64,000 bases of DNA, taken from Rhodobacter sp. SGA-6-6 (GTDB lineage Bacteria; Pseudomonadota; Alphaproteobacteria; Rhodobacterales; Rhodobacteraceae). A program made the position numbers and the translations under genes. This document shows positions 24,325-33,344 of the stretch, piece by piece (the stretch's first letter is position 1; every line of letters begins with the position of its first letter). Location: assembly GCF_011043545.1 (NCBI RefSeq), contig NZ_JAAKGP010000003.1, forward strand, positions 1 through 64,000. Reading direction: 5' to 3'. The notes beneath the pieces are model-generated. The model was given only the letters and a program-made list of their open reading frames with translations, did not search any database and was not told the origin of the DNA.

Positions 24325-25934
24325 CCTACGATGCCGTCATCGTGGGCGCGGGGCACAACGGGCTGGTGACGGCCTGCTATCTGGCGCGGGCCGGGATGAA
24401 CGTCTGCGTGGTGGAAAAGAACGACTGGATCGGCGGCGCCGCCGTCAGCCGCGAGCTGTTCCCGGGCTTCACCTATTCCAACTGCTCCTATGTCTCCTCG
24501 CTGTTCCGGCCCGAGATCATGCGCGACCTGGAGCTGCCGAAGCACGGCCTCCAGATCCTGCCCTACGAGGGCGGCGCGGTGTTCCAGGAGGGCGGCGGCT
24601 ATCTCGGCATGTTCCGCGACCACGACGCCAACCGCCGCGAATTCGCCCGGCACTCGAAGCGCGACGCCGAGGCTTACGACATCTACGCCCGCGACGTGCT
24701 GCGCTTCTGCCGCTTCATCCGGCCGATGCTGATGCGGACGCCGCCGGACCCCTCCAGCTTCCGCCCCCGCGATCTGGCGGAACTGATGTGGCTGGGCAAG
24801 CAGATGGGCGCGCTGTCGGAACGGACGCGGGCGCGGATGGTGCAGTTCTGGACCATGAGCATCGCCGATTTCCTGGACGAATATTTCGAGAGCCCGGTGA
24901 TCAAGGGCTATCTGGCGGTCTCGGCCATCATCGGCACCGCGCTTGGCCCGATGTCGCCCGGCTCGGCCTATGTCCTCTTGCACCACTACATGGGCGACGT
25001 GGACGGCAATGTCGGCGCCTGGGGCTTCGCCCGCGGCGGCATGGGGGCGATCACCAAGGCGCTGACCGCTTCGCTGCGGGCGGCGGGGGGCGAGGTGCGC
25101 GTGGGGCAGGGGGTGGAGAAGATCCTGGTCCGGGGCGGCCGCGCCATGGGGGTGGTGCTGGCCAATGGCGACGAGGTTCGGGGCCGGCGCGTGATCTCCA
25201 ACATGGATGTGAAGCGGACCTTCCTGAAACATGTCGACGAGGCGGAACTGCCCGGCGATTTCGTGAAGCGGGTGAAGGCGTTCAAGATCCGCGGATCGTC
25301 CGGCAAGCTGAACATCGCGCTGGACAGCGCCCCGGTGTTCCCGGCCCTGCCGGAAGGGGCGCCGAACCTGAAGGGCGACCTCCACTTCACCGATTCCATC
25401 GAGAAGATGGAGCGCGCCTATGACGACTGGAAATCCGGCCATTTCAGCCGCGACCCGTTCCAGGACGTGATGATCCCGACCATGATCGACCCGACGATGA
25501 CCCCGCCGGGCAAGCATTTCATGTCCTCCTTCGTGCAATATGCCCCGCCGAAGATCGAGGGTCGCGACTGGACCGACGCCGACCGCGACGCCTTCCGCGA
25601 CACCTGCCTGGACCAGATCGAAGCCTATTCCCCGGGGTTCAAGGACCGCGTGCTGCATGTCGAGGTCCGCACCCCGCGCGAGCTGGAGGCCGAGGTGGGG
25701 CTGACCGAGGGCAACATCTTCCAGGGCGAGCTGACCTTCGACCAGTTGCTCTTCAATCGCCCGGTGCCGGGCTATGCGCAATACCGCAGCCCGATCAGGG
25801 ACTTGTGGATCTGCGGCTCCTCCACCCACCCCGGCGGCGGGGTGATGGGCGCGCCGGGGCGGAACGCGGCGGCCGAGGTGCTGCGCGAGGCCGGGATCAA
25901 GGGGGGGATGCGCGATGCCTATGCGGTCCTCTGA
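24321..25934 (+). CDS. FAD-dependent oxidoreductase, phytoene-dehydrogenase-like (first of two)
   Basis: A 537-residue flavoprotein of the NAD(P)/FAD-dependent, CrtI-like amine oxidase superfamily. The dinucleotide fold is at the N-terminus (DAVIVGAGHNGLVTACYLARAG) followed by VVEKNDWIGGAAVSRE. A C-terminal FAD motif is GSSTHPGGGVMGAPGRNAA. It has no signal peptide, so it is cytoplasmic. Within this cluster it probably oxidises a C-N or C-C bond of an amine intermediate; a role in carotenoid synthesis is unlikely, as no other carotenoid gene is nearby. AGGAGG precedes the ATG. It overlaps the next gene by 20 bases. Confidence 0.83.
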   Translation: MTYDAVIVGAGHNGLVTACYLARAGMNVCVVEKNDWIGGAAVSRELFPGFTYSNCSYVSSLFRPEIMRDLELPKHGLQILPYEGGAVFQEGGGYLGMFRDHDANRREFARHSKRDAEAYDIYARDVLRFCRFIRPMLMRTPPDPSSFRPRDLAELMWLGKQMGALSERTRARMVQFWTMSIADFLDEYFESPVIKGYLAVSAIIGTALGPMSPGSAYVLLHHYMGDVDGNVGAWGFARGGMGAITKALTASLRAAGGEVRVGQGVEKILVRGGRAMGVVLANGDEVRGRRVISNMDVKRTFLKHVDEAELPGDFVKRVKAFKIRGSSGKLNIALDSAPVFPALPEGAPNLKGDLHFTDSIEKMERAYDDWKSGHFSRDPFQDVMIPTMIDPTMTPPGKHFMSSFVQYAPPKIEGRDWTDADRDAFRDTCLDQIEAYSPGFKDRVLHVEVRTPRELEAEVGLTEGNIFQGELTFDQLLFNRPVPGYAQYRSPIRDLWICGSSTHPGGGVMGAPGRNAAAEVLREAGIKGGMRDAYAVL

Positions 25935-27432
25935 GGTGATCGTCATCGGCGGCGGGGTCAACGGCCTCGCCTGTGCGGCCCGGCTGGCGGCGAAGGGCCG
26001 CAAGGTCACCCTGCTGGAGGCCGGCGCGGCGGTCGGCGGCGGGGCGGGAGAGCGGGAATTCGCCCCCGGCTACCGCGCGCCGGCGCTGGCGCATCTCACG
26101 CAGGGGCTGGATGCCCGGGTGGTCGAAGGGATGGCGCTGGAACGCCACGGGTTGGCCTTCCATCCGGCGCTGGCGACCACGGTGCTGTCCGGGGCGGCGG
26201 AGCCGCTGCTGGTGCGGGGCGGCAAGACCTCCGGCCCGGATACGGCGGCCTGGGAGGCGCTGCACAGGAAGCTCTCCGGCTTCGCCCGGGTGCTGGCGCC
26301 GTTCCGGCAGATGCGGCCGGTAAGGCTGGCCGGCGAGAACCGGCTGTTCGGGCTGGCGCGGCAGGGCCTCGGCATCCGAGGGCTTGGCCGCGGCGACTTC
26401 CGCGAGTTGCTGCGGATGGTGCTGATCAACGTCCATGACGTGGCCGAGGACGAGTTGACCGACGACCGGCTCAAGGGCCTCTTGGCCTTCGACGCCACGC
26501 TGGGGGCCTGGCTCGGGCCGCGGTCGCCGAACTCGCTGATCCTCTACCTCGACCGGCTGGCGAGGGGGGCCGATCCGCTGCTGCCGAAAGGGGGCATGGG
26601 GGCCTTGGCTACCGCGCTCGGCCGGGCGGCGGAGGCGGCGGGAGTGAAGGTCCGCACCGGGGCACAGGTGGAGCGGGTGCTGGTGGAGGGCGACCGGGCG
26701 GTCGGCGTCCGTCTGGCGGGCGGCGAGGAGATGCGGGCGGGCCTCGTGGTCTCCGCCATGAACCCGCGCACCACCTTCCAGAAGCTGGCCGGCGCGGCGG
26801 CGCTGGATGCGGGGTTCTTCAAGGCGGTCGGCCATATCCGCGCGCGCGGGGCGGCGGCGAAGCTGCATCTCGCCCTGCGCGGCGCGCCGGAGTTCCGAGG
26901 CGCGGACCCCAGGTCCCGCATCGTCATCACGCCCTCGTCCGAGGCTGTCGAAAGCGCCTTCAACCCGGTGAAATACGGCGAGGTGCCCGGGGCGCCGGTG
27001 ATGGAGGCGATCCTGCCCTCGGCGCATGAGCCCGGGCTGGCGCCCGAGGGCCATCATGTCCTGTCCGCCATCGTGCAATACGCCCCCCATGCGCCGAAGG
27101 CGGGGCTGGAGGCGGCGCGGGCGGAAATGCTGGAGAACACGCTCAAGGTGCTGGAGGCGCAGTCCCCGGGATTGCGCGGCCTGATCGTCCATGCCGAGTT
27201 GTTAATGCCGCAGGACATCGAGGCGCGGTTCGGCATGGTCGGCGGCAACTGGCACCATGGCGAGCTGGCGGTGGAGCAGATGCTGTTCAACCGGCCCACC
27301 TTTGCGGCGGCGCAATACGCGACCCCGCTGCCGGGCCTGTGGCTGGCCGGCGCGGGCAGTCACCCGGGCGGCGGCATCGACGGGGCCGCGGGCTGGAACG
27401 CGGCGCAGGCGATCCTGGAGGCGAAGGCATGA
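25915..27432 (+). CDS. FAD-dependent oxidoreductase, phytoene-dehydrogenase-like (second of two)
   Basis: A 505-residue paralogue of the preceding gene. It shows the same N-terminal FAD motif (EVIVIGGGVNGLACAARLAAKG), the same middle (LPKGGMGALATALGRAAEAAG) and C-terminal GAGSHPGGGIDGAAGWNAA. Two tandem paralogues of this type suggest a heteromeric enzyme or two successive oxidations. It starts inside the end of the previous gene and overlaps the next start by ATGA, so all are translated together. Confidence 0.83.
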   Translation: MPMRSSEVIVIGGGVNGLACAARLAAKGRKVTLLEAGAAVGGGAGEREFAPGYRAPALAHLTQGLDARVVEGMALERHGLAFHPALATTVLSGAAEPLLVRGGKTSGPDTAAWEALHRKLSGFARVLAPFRQMRPVRLAGENRLFGLARQGLGIRGLGRGDFRELLRMVLINVHDVAEDELTDDRLKGLLAFDATLGAWLGPRSPNSLILYLDRLARGADPLLPKGGMGALATALGRAAEAAGVKVRTGAQVERVLVEGDRAVGVRLAGGEEMRAGLVVSAMNPRTTFQKLAGAAALDAGFFKAVGHIRARGAAAKLHLALRGAPEFRGADPRSRIVITPSSEAVESAFNPVKYGEVPGAPVMEAILPSAHEPGLAPEGHHVLSAIVQYAPHAPKAGLEAARAEMLENTLKVLEAQSPGLRGLIVHAELLMPQDIEARFGMVGGNWHHGELAVEQMLFNRPTFAAAQYATPLPGLWLAGAGSHPGGGIDGAAGWNAAQAILEAKA

Positions 27433-28613
27433 CCGCGCTGACCCATTTCCGCACCCCGCTGTTGCAGACGCCGTTCCATGCCCGCACGGCCGCGGCCAAT
27501 GTGCTGAACCGCTGGGGCCCCTGGGGCGGCTACATGACCGCGCTCTGCTTCGGCGATGCGGACATGGAATATACCGCGATCAGGAACGGCGCCTCGGTCT
27601 ACGACCTGTGCCCGATGGTGAAATACCGCATCACCGGCCGCGATGCGGCGGGTTACCTGAACCGGCTGACCCTGCGAGATGCGGGCAGGCTGTCGGTCGG
27701 CGGGGTGCAATATACCGGCTGGACCGACGACGACGGCAAGCTCCTGGACGACGGCACGCTGTTCCGCCACGGGCCCGAGGACTATCTGATCTGCTGCCAG
27801 GAGCGGCACCTGCCCTGGTTCCTCGCCTCTGCCGAAGGCTTTGAGGTCGAGGTGGCGGAGGTCACCGAGGAGATCGCCGCGCTGTCGCTGCAAGGCCCCT
27901 GCTCGGCCACCGTCCTGCAGGCGGCGGGCTTCGATGTCTTCGCGCTGAAGCCCTTCCGCATGGCGCGCTTCCCCTTTGCCGGCGGCGAGATCACCGTCTC
28001 GCGCACCGGCTTCACCGGCGATCTGGGCTACGAGCTGTGGATGGAGCCCGGGCAGGCGCTGCCGCTCTGGGACCACCTGATGCAGGCCGGCGCGCCCTGG
28101 GGCATAAGGCCAATCGGCACCGACGCGCTGAACCTCGCCCGGATCGAGGCCGGGTTCATCATCGCCAACATGGATTTCATCCCCGCCCATCAGGCCCTGC
28201 GCGAGGACCGCGCCCGCAGCCCGCTGGAACTGGGGCTGGGGTGGATGATCGACTGGGACAAGGGCCCCTTCACCGGCCGCCGGGCGCTGCTGGCGGAGAA
28301 GGAGAAGGGGTCGGACTGGGTGCTGGTCGGCCTGGACATCCCGGGCAACGTCAGCGCCGAGGGCTCGATCCTCTATTACGACAAGCGGGCGGAGGCTGGG
28401 ATCGTCACCGCCGCCGCCTGGTCGCCGGCGCTGAAGGCCAATGTCGCCATCGCGCAGGTGAAGGCGCGCCATGCGACGGGCGAGAACCTCTGGGTCGAAA
28501 TCTATGCCCTGCGCGAGTTGCAATATGCCAAACTGATGGTGCCGGTGACGGTGGCGGAGCGGCCCTTCTTCAACCCGGCCCGCAAGCGCGCCACCCCGCC
28601 GGGGAGGGTATGA
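27429..28613 (+). CDS. GcvT/DmdA-like aminomethyltransferase-family protein
   Basis: A 394-residue protein of the GcvT fold, with the folate-binding N-terminal domain and the C-terminal barrel. Family stretches include SVYDLCPMVKYRITGRDA, SRTGFTGDLGYELWMEPG and the end VPVTVAERPFFNPARKRA. GcvT relatives such as DmdA (dimethylsulfoniopropionate demethylase) and domains of dimethylglycine and sarcosine oxidases move a methyl or methylene group to tetrahydrofolate. It is not the glycine cleavage T protein, which is at 14509. With two Rieske oxygenases next to it, it probably takes one-carbon units from an N- or S-methyl compound. Confidence 0.83.
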   Translation: MTALTHFRTPLLQTPFHARTAAANVLNRWGPWGGYMTALCFGDADMEYTAIRNGASVYDLCPMVKYRITGRDAAGYLNRLTLRDAGRLSVGGVQYTGWTDDDGKLLDDGTLFRHGPEDYLICCQERHLPWFLASAEGFEVEVAEVTEEIAALSLQGPCSATVLQAAGFDVFALKPFRMARFPFAGGEITVSRTGFTGDLGYELWMEPGQALPLWDHLMQAGAPWGIRPIGTDALNLARIEAGFIIANMDFIPAHQALREDRARSPLELGLGWMIDWDKGPFTGRRALLAEKEKGSDWVLVGLDIPGNVSAEGSILYYDKRAEAGIVTAAAWSPALKANVAIAQVKARHATGENLWVEIYALRELQYAKLMVPVTVAERPFFNPARKRATPPGRV

Positions 28614-28651
28614 CCGATGCAAAGCCAGCCTGACCGCCAGCCGAACGGAAA

Positions 28652-28697
28652 CCGGACGTCGCGCGACGTCCGGGGCGGTTTCCGCGCGGAAACCGCC
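28652..28697. repeat. Two adjacent GC palindromes between GcvT-like and Rieske genes
   Basis: CCGGACGTCGC-GCGACGTCCGG (28652-28673) and GGCGGTTTCCGC-GCGGAAACCGCC (28674-28697) are perfect, directly abutting palindromes. They occupy the only sizeable gap (about 100 bases) in the first half of the catabolic cluster. They are of the same design as the pairs at 16005, 19686 and 56616. Confidence 0.75.
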
Positions 28698-28711
28698 GGA
28701 GGGAGGGTGTG

Positions 28712-29851
28712 ATGGACGACCACCGCCCCCCGCAATCGCCGCGCCTCGACCATTGCCCCGAGGGGCTGCCCCGCGCCGCCTACCTGGACCCGGGCTGGTA
28801 TGCCCGCGAGATGGAGACGATCTTCGCCCGGGAATGGGTGATGGTCGGGCGGCTGTCCTCCTTCGCCCCCGGCACGATGCGGCGGGCGCTGGTCGGCACC
28901 GCTCCGGTGATCGTCGCGCGCGGCGCCGATGGCGCGGTCTCGGCCTGGCACAACTCCTGCCCGCACCGCGGTTCGGAACTCTGCCGGGGCGAGGAGGAAC
29001 CGCTGGGCAAGCTGATCCGCTGCCCCTATCACGCCTGGTCCTTCGCGGCGGCGGACGGGCGGCTGGTCTCCACCGCCCATGCGGTGCCGACGGCGGATTT
29101 CGACCGGGCGGCGCATGGGCTGCGGCCGGTCTCGCATCGGGTCTGGAACGGCTTCCTGTTCCTGAATCTTGCCGCCGATCCGGGCGGGATCGACGCGGAT
29201 GGCGGGCTGCAGGCCCTGGACAACTGGCCGATGGAGGAACTGGTCACCGGCCACCGCTGGGAGGTGGATCTGGCCTGCAACTGGAAGGCCTTCTGGGAGA
29301 ACTATTCCGAATGCCTGCACTGTCCCGGCATCCACCCGGAGTTGTGCGACATGGTGCCGATCTACGGCAAGGGCATCATGGGCGCCTCCGAGGCGGTCGG
29401 CTGGACGCCCGACCAGCCGGCGGAGCGCAGCCTGAAGCCCGGGGCGGAAAGCTGGACGCTGGACGGCGCCCCTTGCGGCCCGGTCTTCCCCGGCCTGACC
29501 GAGGCCGAGCGCGAGGCGGGCTATACCTTTGTCACCCTCTGGCCCTCGGCCTATGTGGTGGCGCATGTCGATCATGTCCGCTCGGTCCGGCTGGTGCCGG
29601 AGGGGCCGGAGAAGACCCGGCTGGTCGCCGAATGGCACTTCCCCAAGGAGACGCTGGCGCAGCCGGGCTTCGATGCGGCGCAGGTGGCGGCTTTCGCCAA
29701 GATCGTGATGGAGCAGGACGGGGCGGCATCGGAAATGAACCACCGCGGCATCCGCTCGCCGGCCTTCACGGCGGCGCGGCTGATGCCCGAGGAATATTAC
29801 ATCCACCGTTTCCACCGATGGGTTCTCGACCGGATGGAGGGGAAAGCATGA
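28712..29851 (+). CDS. Rieske non-haem iron oxygenase alpha subunit (GbcA-like), first
   Basis: A 379-residue ring-hydroxylating-type oxygenase. Numbered from a GTG one codon earlier, the Rieske 2Fe-2S ligands are C84/H86 (SCPHRGSE) and C105/H108 (RCPYHAW); the mononuclear iron site is E201-x2-H204-x4-H209 in NYSECLHCPGIHPEL. This spelling is close to glycine-betaine and carnitine-type oxygenases that remove N-methyl groups as formaldehyde or cleave C-N bonds. Needs electrons from a ferredoxin reductase, which is not in the cluster. GGAGGGAGGG precedes the start. It overlaps the second Rieske gene by ATGA. Confidence 0.88.
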   Translation: MDDHRPPQSPRLDHCPEGLPRAAYLDPGWYAREMETIFAREWVMVGRLSSFAPGTMRRALVGTAPVIVARGADGAVSAWHNSCPHRGSELCRGEEEPLGKLIRCPYHAWSFAAADGRLVSTAHAVPTADFDRAAHGLRPVSHRVWNGFLFLNLAADPGGIDADGGLQALDNWPMEELVTGHRWEVDLACNWKAFWENYSECLHCPGIHPELCDMVPIYGKGIMGASEAVGWTPDQPAERSLKPGAESWTLDGAPCGPVFPGLTEAEREAGYTFVTLWPSAYVVAHVDHVRSVRLVPEGPEKTRLVAEWHFPKETLAQPGFDAAQVAAFAKIVMEQDGAASEMNHRGIRSPAFTAARLMPEEYYIHRFHRWVLDRMEGKA

Positions 29852-31053
29852 CCGAACTGCCGATGAAATCGCTTGCCATCCCGAACGACTGGGACCGGAC
29901 CGGCCTGCCGGCCTGGACCTATCACAGCGAGGCGCTGTTCCGGCTGGAACGCGACAACGTGTTCCTGAACCACTGGCAGGTGGCTGGCCATGTCAACGAC
30001 ATCCCGGCGCCGGGCGACTGGCTGGCCTTCGACCTGCTGGGCGAACGCGCCGTCGTCATGCGCGGGCAGGACGGCGTGGTGCGGGCCTTCCACAACCTTT
30101 GCCGCCACCGCGGCGCGCGGGTGGTGGACGGCGAGCAAGGCCATTGCCGCGGCGCGGTGGTCTGTCCCTTCCACGGCTGGGTCTACAACCTGGACGGCAC
30201 CCTGCGCGGGGCGGCGCAGCCCACCACCTTCGGCACGCTGGACAAGGCGCAGTTCGGGCTGAAGCCGATCGAGATGGAGATCTTCCACGGCTTCGTCTTC
30301 CTGCGCTTCCACCCCGGGCCGCAGGCTTCGGTGGCGGAACTGCTGTCGCCCTATGCCGCCGATTTCGCCGCCTACGAGGCGGCCACGCTGCTGCCGGCCG
30401 AGCAGGCGACATGGCATACCGAGCTGCCGGTGAACTGGAAATCGGTGCGCGACGTGGACAACGAGGGCTATCACGTCGCCCTCGCCCATCCGGCCCTGCA
30501 GGAGCTGTATGGCCGCGACTACCGCGACATCTACCTGCCCGAGGGGCTGCACGTCTCCTTCGGCTTCTTCGGCGACAAGCCGGGGCGGCGCTGGTCGGTG
30601 CGGCACTACGTCAAGCACGCGCCGGAGCAGCCGCGGCTGCCCGGCCACCTGCGCAAGACCTGGAGCTACTACGGGCTTTTCCCCAACACCGTGATCGCCT
30701 TCACCCCCGAAGGGGCGCAGTTCTACCACGACCTGCCGGTCGGTCCCGGCCGCACCCACCTGACCGGGCGCACCTACCGTTTCCCGAACGAAAGCCGGCA
30801 GCAGCGGCTGGCCCGCTACCTTGCGGCACGGATCGACCGCGACACATCGGCCGAGGACCAGCAGCTGACGATCTGGTCGAACGAATCGATGAAGAGCCAG
30901 GCCTTCGACGGCTTCCACCTGTCGGACATGGAATGGGGCCTGCGCCGCCACCACGACCGGCTGCGGATGCTGGTTCCGGTGATGACCCGGACCGAGGCGC
31001 CGGCCGAGACGGAAATGGCCGCCCTGAACAAGGAAATGCTTGGCAGGGGCTGA
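29848..31053 (+). CDS. Rieske non-haem iron oxygenase alpha subunit, second
   Basis: A 401-residue second oxygenase, only distantly similar to the first. Rieske ligands are C85/H87 (NLCRHRGARV) and C106/H109 (VCPFHGW); the iron site is E206-x2-H209-x4-H214 in DVDNEGYHVALAHP. It starts at the ATG overlapping the preceding stop. Two different oxygenases in one operon suggest two successive attacks on the same carbon skeleton, or a heteromeric alpha subunit. It ends the catabolic half; the transporter genes follow after 69 bases. Confidence 0.87.
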   Translation: MTELPMKSLAIPNDWDRTGLPAWTYHSEALFRLERDNVFLNHWQVAGHVNDIPAPGDWLAFDLLGERAVVMRGQDGVVRAFHNLCRHRGARVVDGEQGHCRGAVVCPFHGWVYNLDGTLRGAAQPTTFGTLDKAQFGLKPIEMEIFHGFVFLRFHPGPQASVAELLSPYAADFAAYEAATLLPAEQATWHTELPVNWKSVRDVDNEGYHVALAHPALQELYGRDYRDIYLPEGLHVSFGFFGDKPGRRWSVRHYVKHAPEQPRLPGHLRKTWSYYGLFPNTVIAFTPEGAQFYHDLPVGPGRTHLTGRTYRFPNESRQQRLARYLAARIDRDTSAEDQQLTIWSNESMKSQAFDGFHLSDMEWGLRRHHDRLRMLVPVMTRTEAPAETEMAALNKEMLGRG

Positions 31054-31122
31054 GTTCGGGTTAAGGCTTTGACAGAAGAAGGCCGCGCCAGACGGCCGAT
31101 CCCCCAACAGAGGAGAAGACCC

Positions 31123-32229
31123 ATGAAGCTGACACGTCGCTCCACTCTTGCGGCCCTGACGGGCGGTTTGGCGATGCCCTATGTGCGCCCCTCCTGGGCG
31201 CAGGCGGGAACGGTGAACGTCTACAACTGGTCGGACTACATCGGCGAGACCACCCTTGCCGATTTCGAGGCCGAGACCGGGATCGGCGTGGTCTACGACC
31301 TCTATTCCAGTTCCGAGGAGGCGCAGGCCAAGCTGTTCGCCGGATCGACCGGCTATGACGTGGTGCTGCATTCCGGCATGTCGATGGGCCGCTTCATCGA
31401 GGCGGGGGTGTTCCAGAAGCTGGACAAGGCCAAGCTGCCGGGGCTGGTCAACCTGGACCCCGAGCTGATGAAGATCGCCGAGAGCTTCGATCCCGGCCAC
31501 GAATACGGCGTGCCCTACATGTGGGGCTCGGTCGGCATGACCTACAACCTGGACATGGTGAAGGAACGGCTGGGCGAGGATGTGGACCTTGCGGATCTGG
31601 GGGTGATCCTGAACCCCGAGACGGCGGCGAAGCTGGCGGATTGCGGCATCTCGCTTCTCGACAGCCCGACCGACTTCGGCTTCATGGTGATGAAATACCT
31701 CGGGATCGACCCGGATACCGCGGGCGAGGCCGAATACGAGAAGCTGGCCGAGGCGGTGGCGCCGATCCGCCAGTATGTCACCACCTTCGACAATGCCAAC
31801 TACCTGACCACTCTGCCCAATCAGGAGTTGTGCGCGGCCAATACCTGGTCGGGCGACTATGGCGTGGCGAAGACGCGGGCGGCCGAGGCCGGGATCGACG
31901 TGAACCTGGCCTATTTCGTGCCGAAGACCGGGGTGCCGGGCTGGTTCGACTTCTGGGTGATGCCCTCGGACGCGCCCAATGTCGACAACGGCCACGCCTT
32001 TATCGACTACCTGCTGCGGCCCGAGGTGATCGCGGCCTGCACCGACTACACCGGCTATGCCAATGCCAACAAGGCGGCCACCGCGCTGGTCTCGCCCGAG
32101 ATCGCCGCCGACCCGGCGGTCTATCCTGATGCCGAGACGCTGAGCCGGATGTATACGCCCAAGCCGCAGACCGATGCGCAGGAAGAGGCGATGACCCGGA
32201 TCTGGACCAAGATCAAGACGGGCGGCTGA
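31123..32229 (+). CDS. Periplasmic substrate-binding protein, spermidine/putrescine (PotD/PotF) type
   Basis: A 368-residue ABC-importer binding protein. The signal peptide is MKLTRRSTLAALTGGLAMP, with cleavage probably after SWAQA; the RRSTLA stretch is twin-arginine-like. TVNVYNWSDYIGETTLADFE is the start of mature PotD/PotF proteins, and VPYMWGSVGMTYNLDMV and the Trp/Asp-rich pocket (GWFDFWVMPSDAP) are typical. AGGAGAAG precedes the ATG. Family members bind polyamines, but relatives bind other cationic amines, which fits a methylated-amine substrate. Confidence 0.88.
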   Translation: MKLTRRSTLAALTGGLAMPYVRPSWAQAGTVNVYNWSDYIGETTLADFEAETGIGVVYDLYSSSEEAQAKLFAGSTGYDVVLHSGMSMGRFIEAGVFQKLDKAKLPGLVNLDPELMKIAESFDPGHEYGVPYMWGSVGMTYNLDMVKERLGEDVDLADLGVILNPETAAKLADCGISLLDSPTDFGFMVMKYLGIDPDTAGEAEYEKLAEAVAPIRQYVTTFDNANYLTTLPNQELCAANTWSGDYGVAKTRAAEAGIDVNLAYFVPKTGVPGWFDFWVMPSDAPNVDNGHAFIDYLLRPEVIAACTDYTGYANANKAATALVSPEIAADPAVYPDAETLSRMYTPKPQTDAQEEAMTRIWTKIKTGG

Positions 32230-32233
32230 CCGG

Positions 32234-33340
32234 ATGTCCGCCTCCGAGGCCGGACCCTTCCTGAAGATCGAAGGGGTCTCGAAGTCGTTCGGTTCCTTCC
32301 AGGCGGTCCGCGACGTGTCGCTGACCGTCGAGAAGGGCGAGATCTTCGCCTTGCTCGGCGGGTCGGGCTGCGGCAAGACCACGCTTCTGCGGATGCTGGC
32401 GGGGTTCGAGGAGCCGACCTCGGGCCGCATCTTCCTGGACGGGCGCGACATGGCGGGGGTGCCGCCGTGGAACCGGCCCGTCCACATGATGTTCCAATCC
32501 TATGCCCTCTTCCCGCATATGACGGTGGCGAAGAACGTCGCCTACGGGCTGAAGCACGAGAAGATGACCAGGGCCGAGCGCGACGCCCGGGTGGCCGAGA
32601 TGCTGGATCTGGTGCAGCTGACCCCCTTCGCGGGGCGCAAGCCGCACCAGATTTCCGGCGGCCAGCGGCAGCGGGTGGCGCTGGCCCGGGCGCTGGCGCG
32701 GCAGCCGAAGCTGCTGCTGCTGGACGAGCCGCTGGCGGCGCTGGACAAGAAGCTGCGCGAACATACCCAGTTCGAGCTGATGTCGATCCAGGCCCGCACC
32801 GGGGTGACCTTCATCGTGGTGACCCACGACCAGGAAGAGGCGATGACGCTGGCCGACCGCATCGCGGTGATGGACAAGGGCCAGGTGAAGCAGGTCGGCA
32901 GCCCGACCGAGATCTACGAATTCCCCAACAGCCGCTTCGTCGCCGGCTTCATCGGCTCCATCACCTCCTTCGAGGCCAGGGTGACGGGGCGGGAGGACGG
33001 CCTTCTGGCGGTGGAGGTGCCGGCCTTCGGCACAAGGGTGATGGCGCGGGACGTGGCCGGAGTGACGGAGGGGCAGGCGGTGACGCTGGCGCTGCGGCCC
33101 GAGAAGCTGACCATCTCGAAGGACCGGCCCGAGGGGCCGAACGCGGTGGAGGGGATGGTCAAGGACCTGGCCTATTTCGGCAAGGACAGCCTCTACCGGA
33201 TCAGTCTGCCCTCGGGCGCGCTGGTGCAGGCCCATGCGGTGAACGCCCGCCGCGGGACCGAGGCGGCGCGGGTCGCCGACTGGGACGACCGGGTCTGGCT
33301 GGGCTTCGACCCCGGCGCCGCCATCGTGCTGGCGGAGTAG
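32234..33340 (+). CDS. ABC transporter ATPase, PotA-like
   Basis: A 368-residue ATPase energising the importer. Walker A is GGSGCGKTT near residue 40, the Q-loop MFQSYALFPHMTV, the signature ISGGQRQRVALARALA and Walker B LLLLDEPLAALDK, followed by the switch His in VTHDQEEAMTLADR. A C-terminal TOBE domain (residues about 270-368) is present. It lies four bases after the binding-protein gene and five before the first permease. Confidence 0.92.
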   Translation: MSASEAGPFLKIEGVSKSFGSFQAVRDVSLTVEKGEIFALLGGSGCGKTTLLRMLAGFEEPTSGRIFLDGRDMAGVPPWNRPVHMMFQSYALFPHMTVAKNVAYGLKHEKMTRAERDARVAEMLDLVQLTPFAGRKPHQISGGQRQRVALARALARQPKLLLLDEPLAALDKKLREHTQFELMSIQARTGVTFIVVTHDQEEAMTLADRIAVMDKGQVKQVGSPTEIYEFPNSRFVAGFIGSITSFEARVTGREDGLLAVEVPAFGTRVMARDVAGVTEGQAVTLALRPEKLTISKDRPEGPNAVEGMVKDLAYFGKDSLYRISLPSGALVQAHAVNARRGTEAARVADWDDRVWLGFDPGAAIVLAE

Positions 33341-33344
33341 CGCC

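Noticed and set aside
24321-27432. Carotenoid biosynthesis genes (phytoene desaturase pair)
   Set aside because: The similarity is to the general CrtI-like FAD fold. No phytoene synthase or other carotenoid gene is nearby, and the context is amine catabolism.
27429-28613. A second glycine cleavage T protein
   Set aside because: A complete gcvT is present at 14509 with the riboswitch and gcvHP. This copy is divergent and lies with oxygenases, so a demethylase-type role is more likely.
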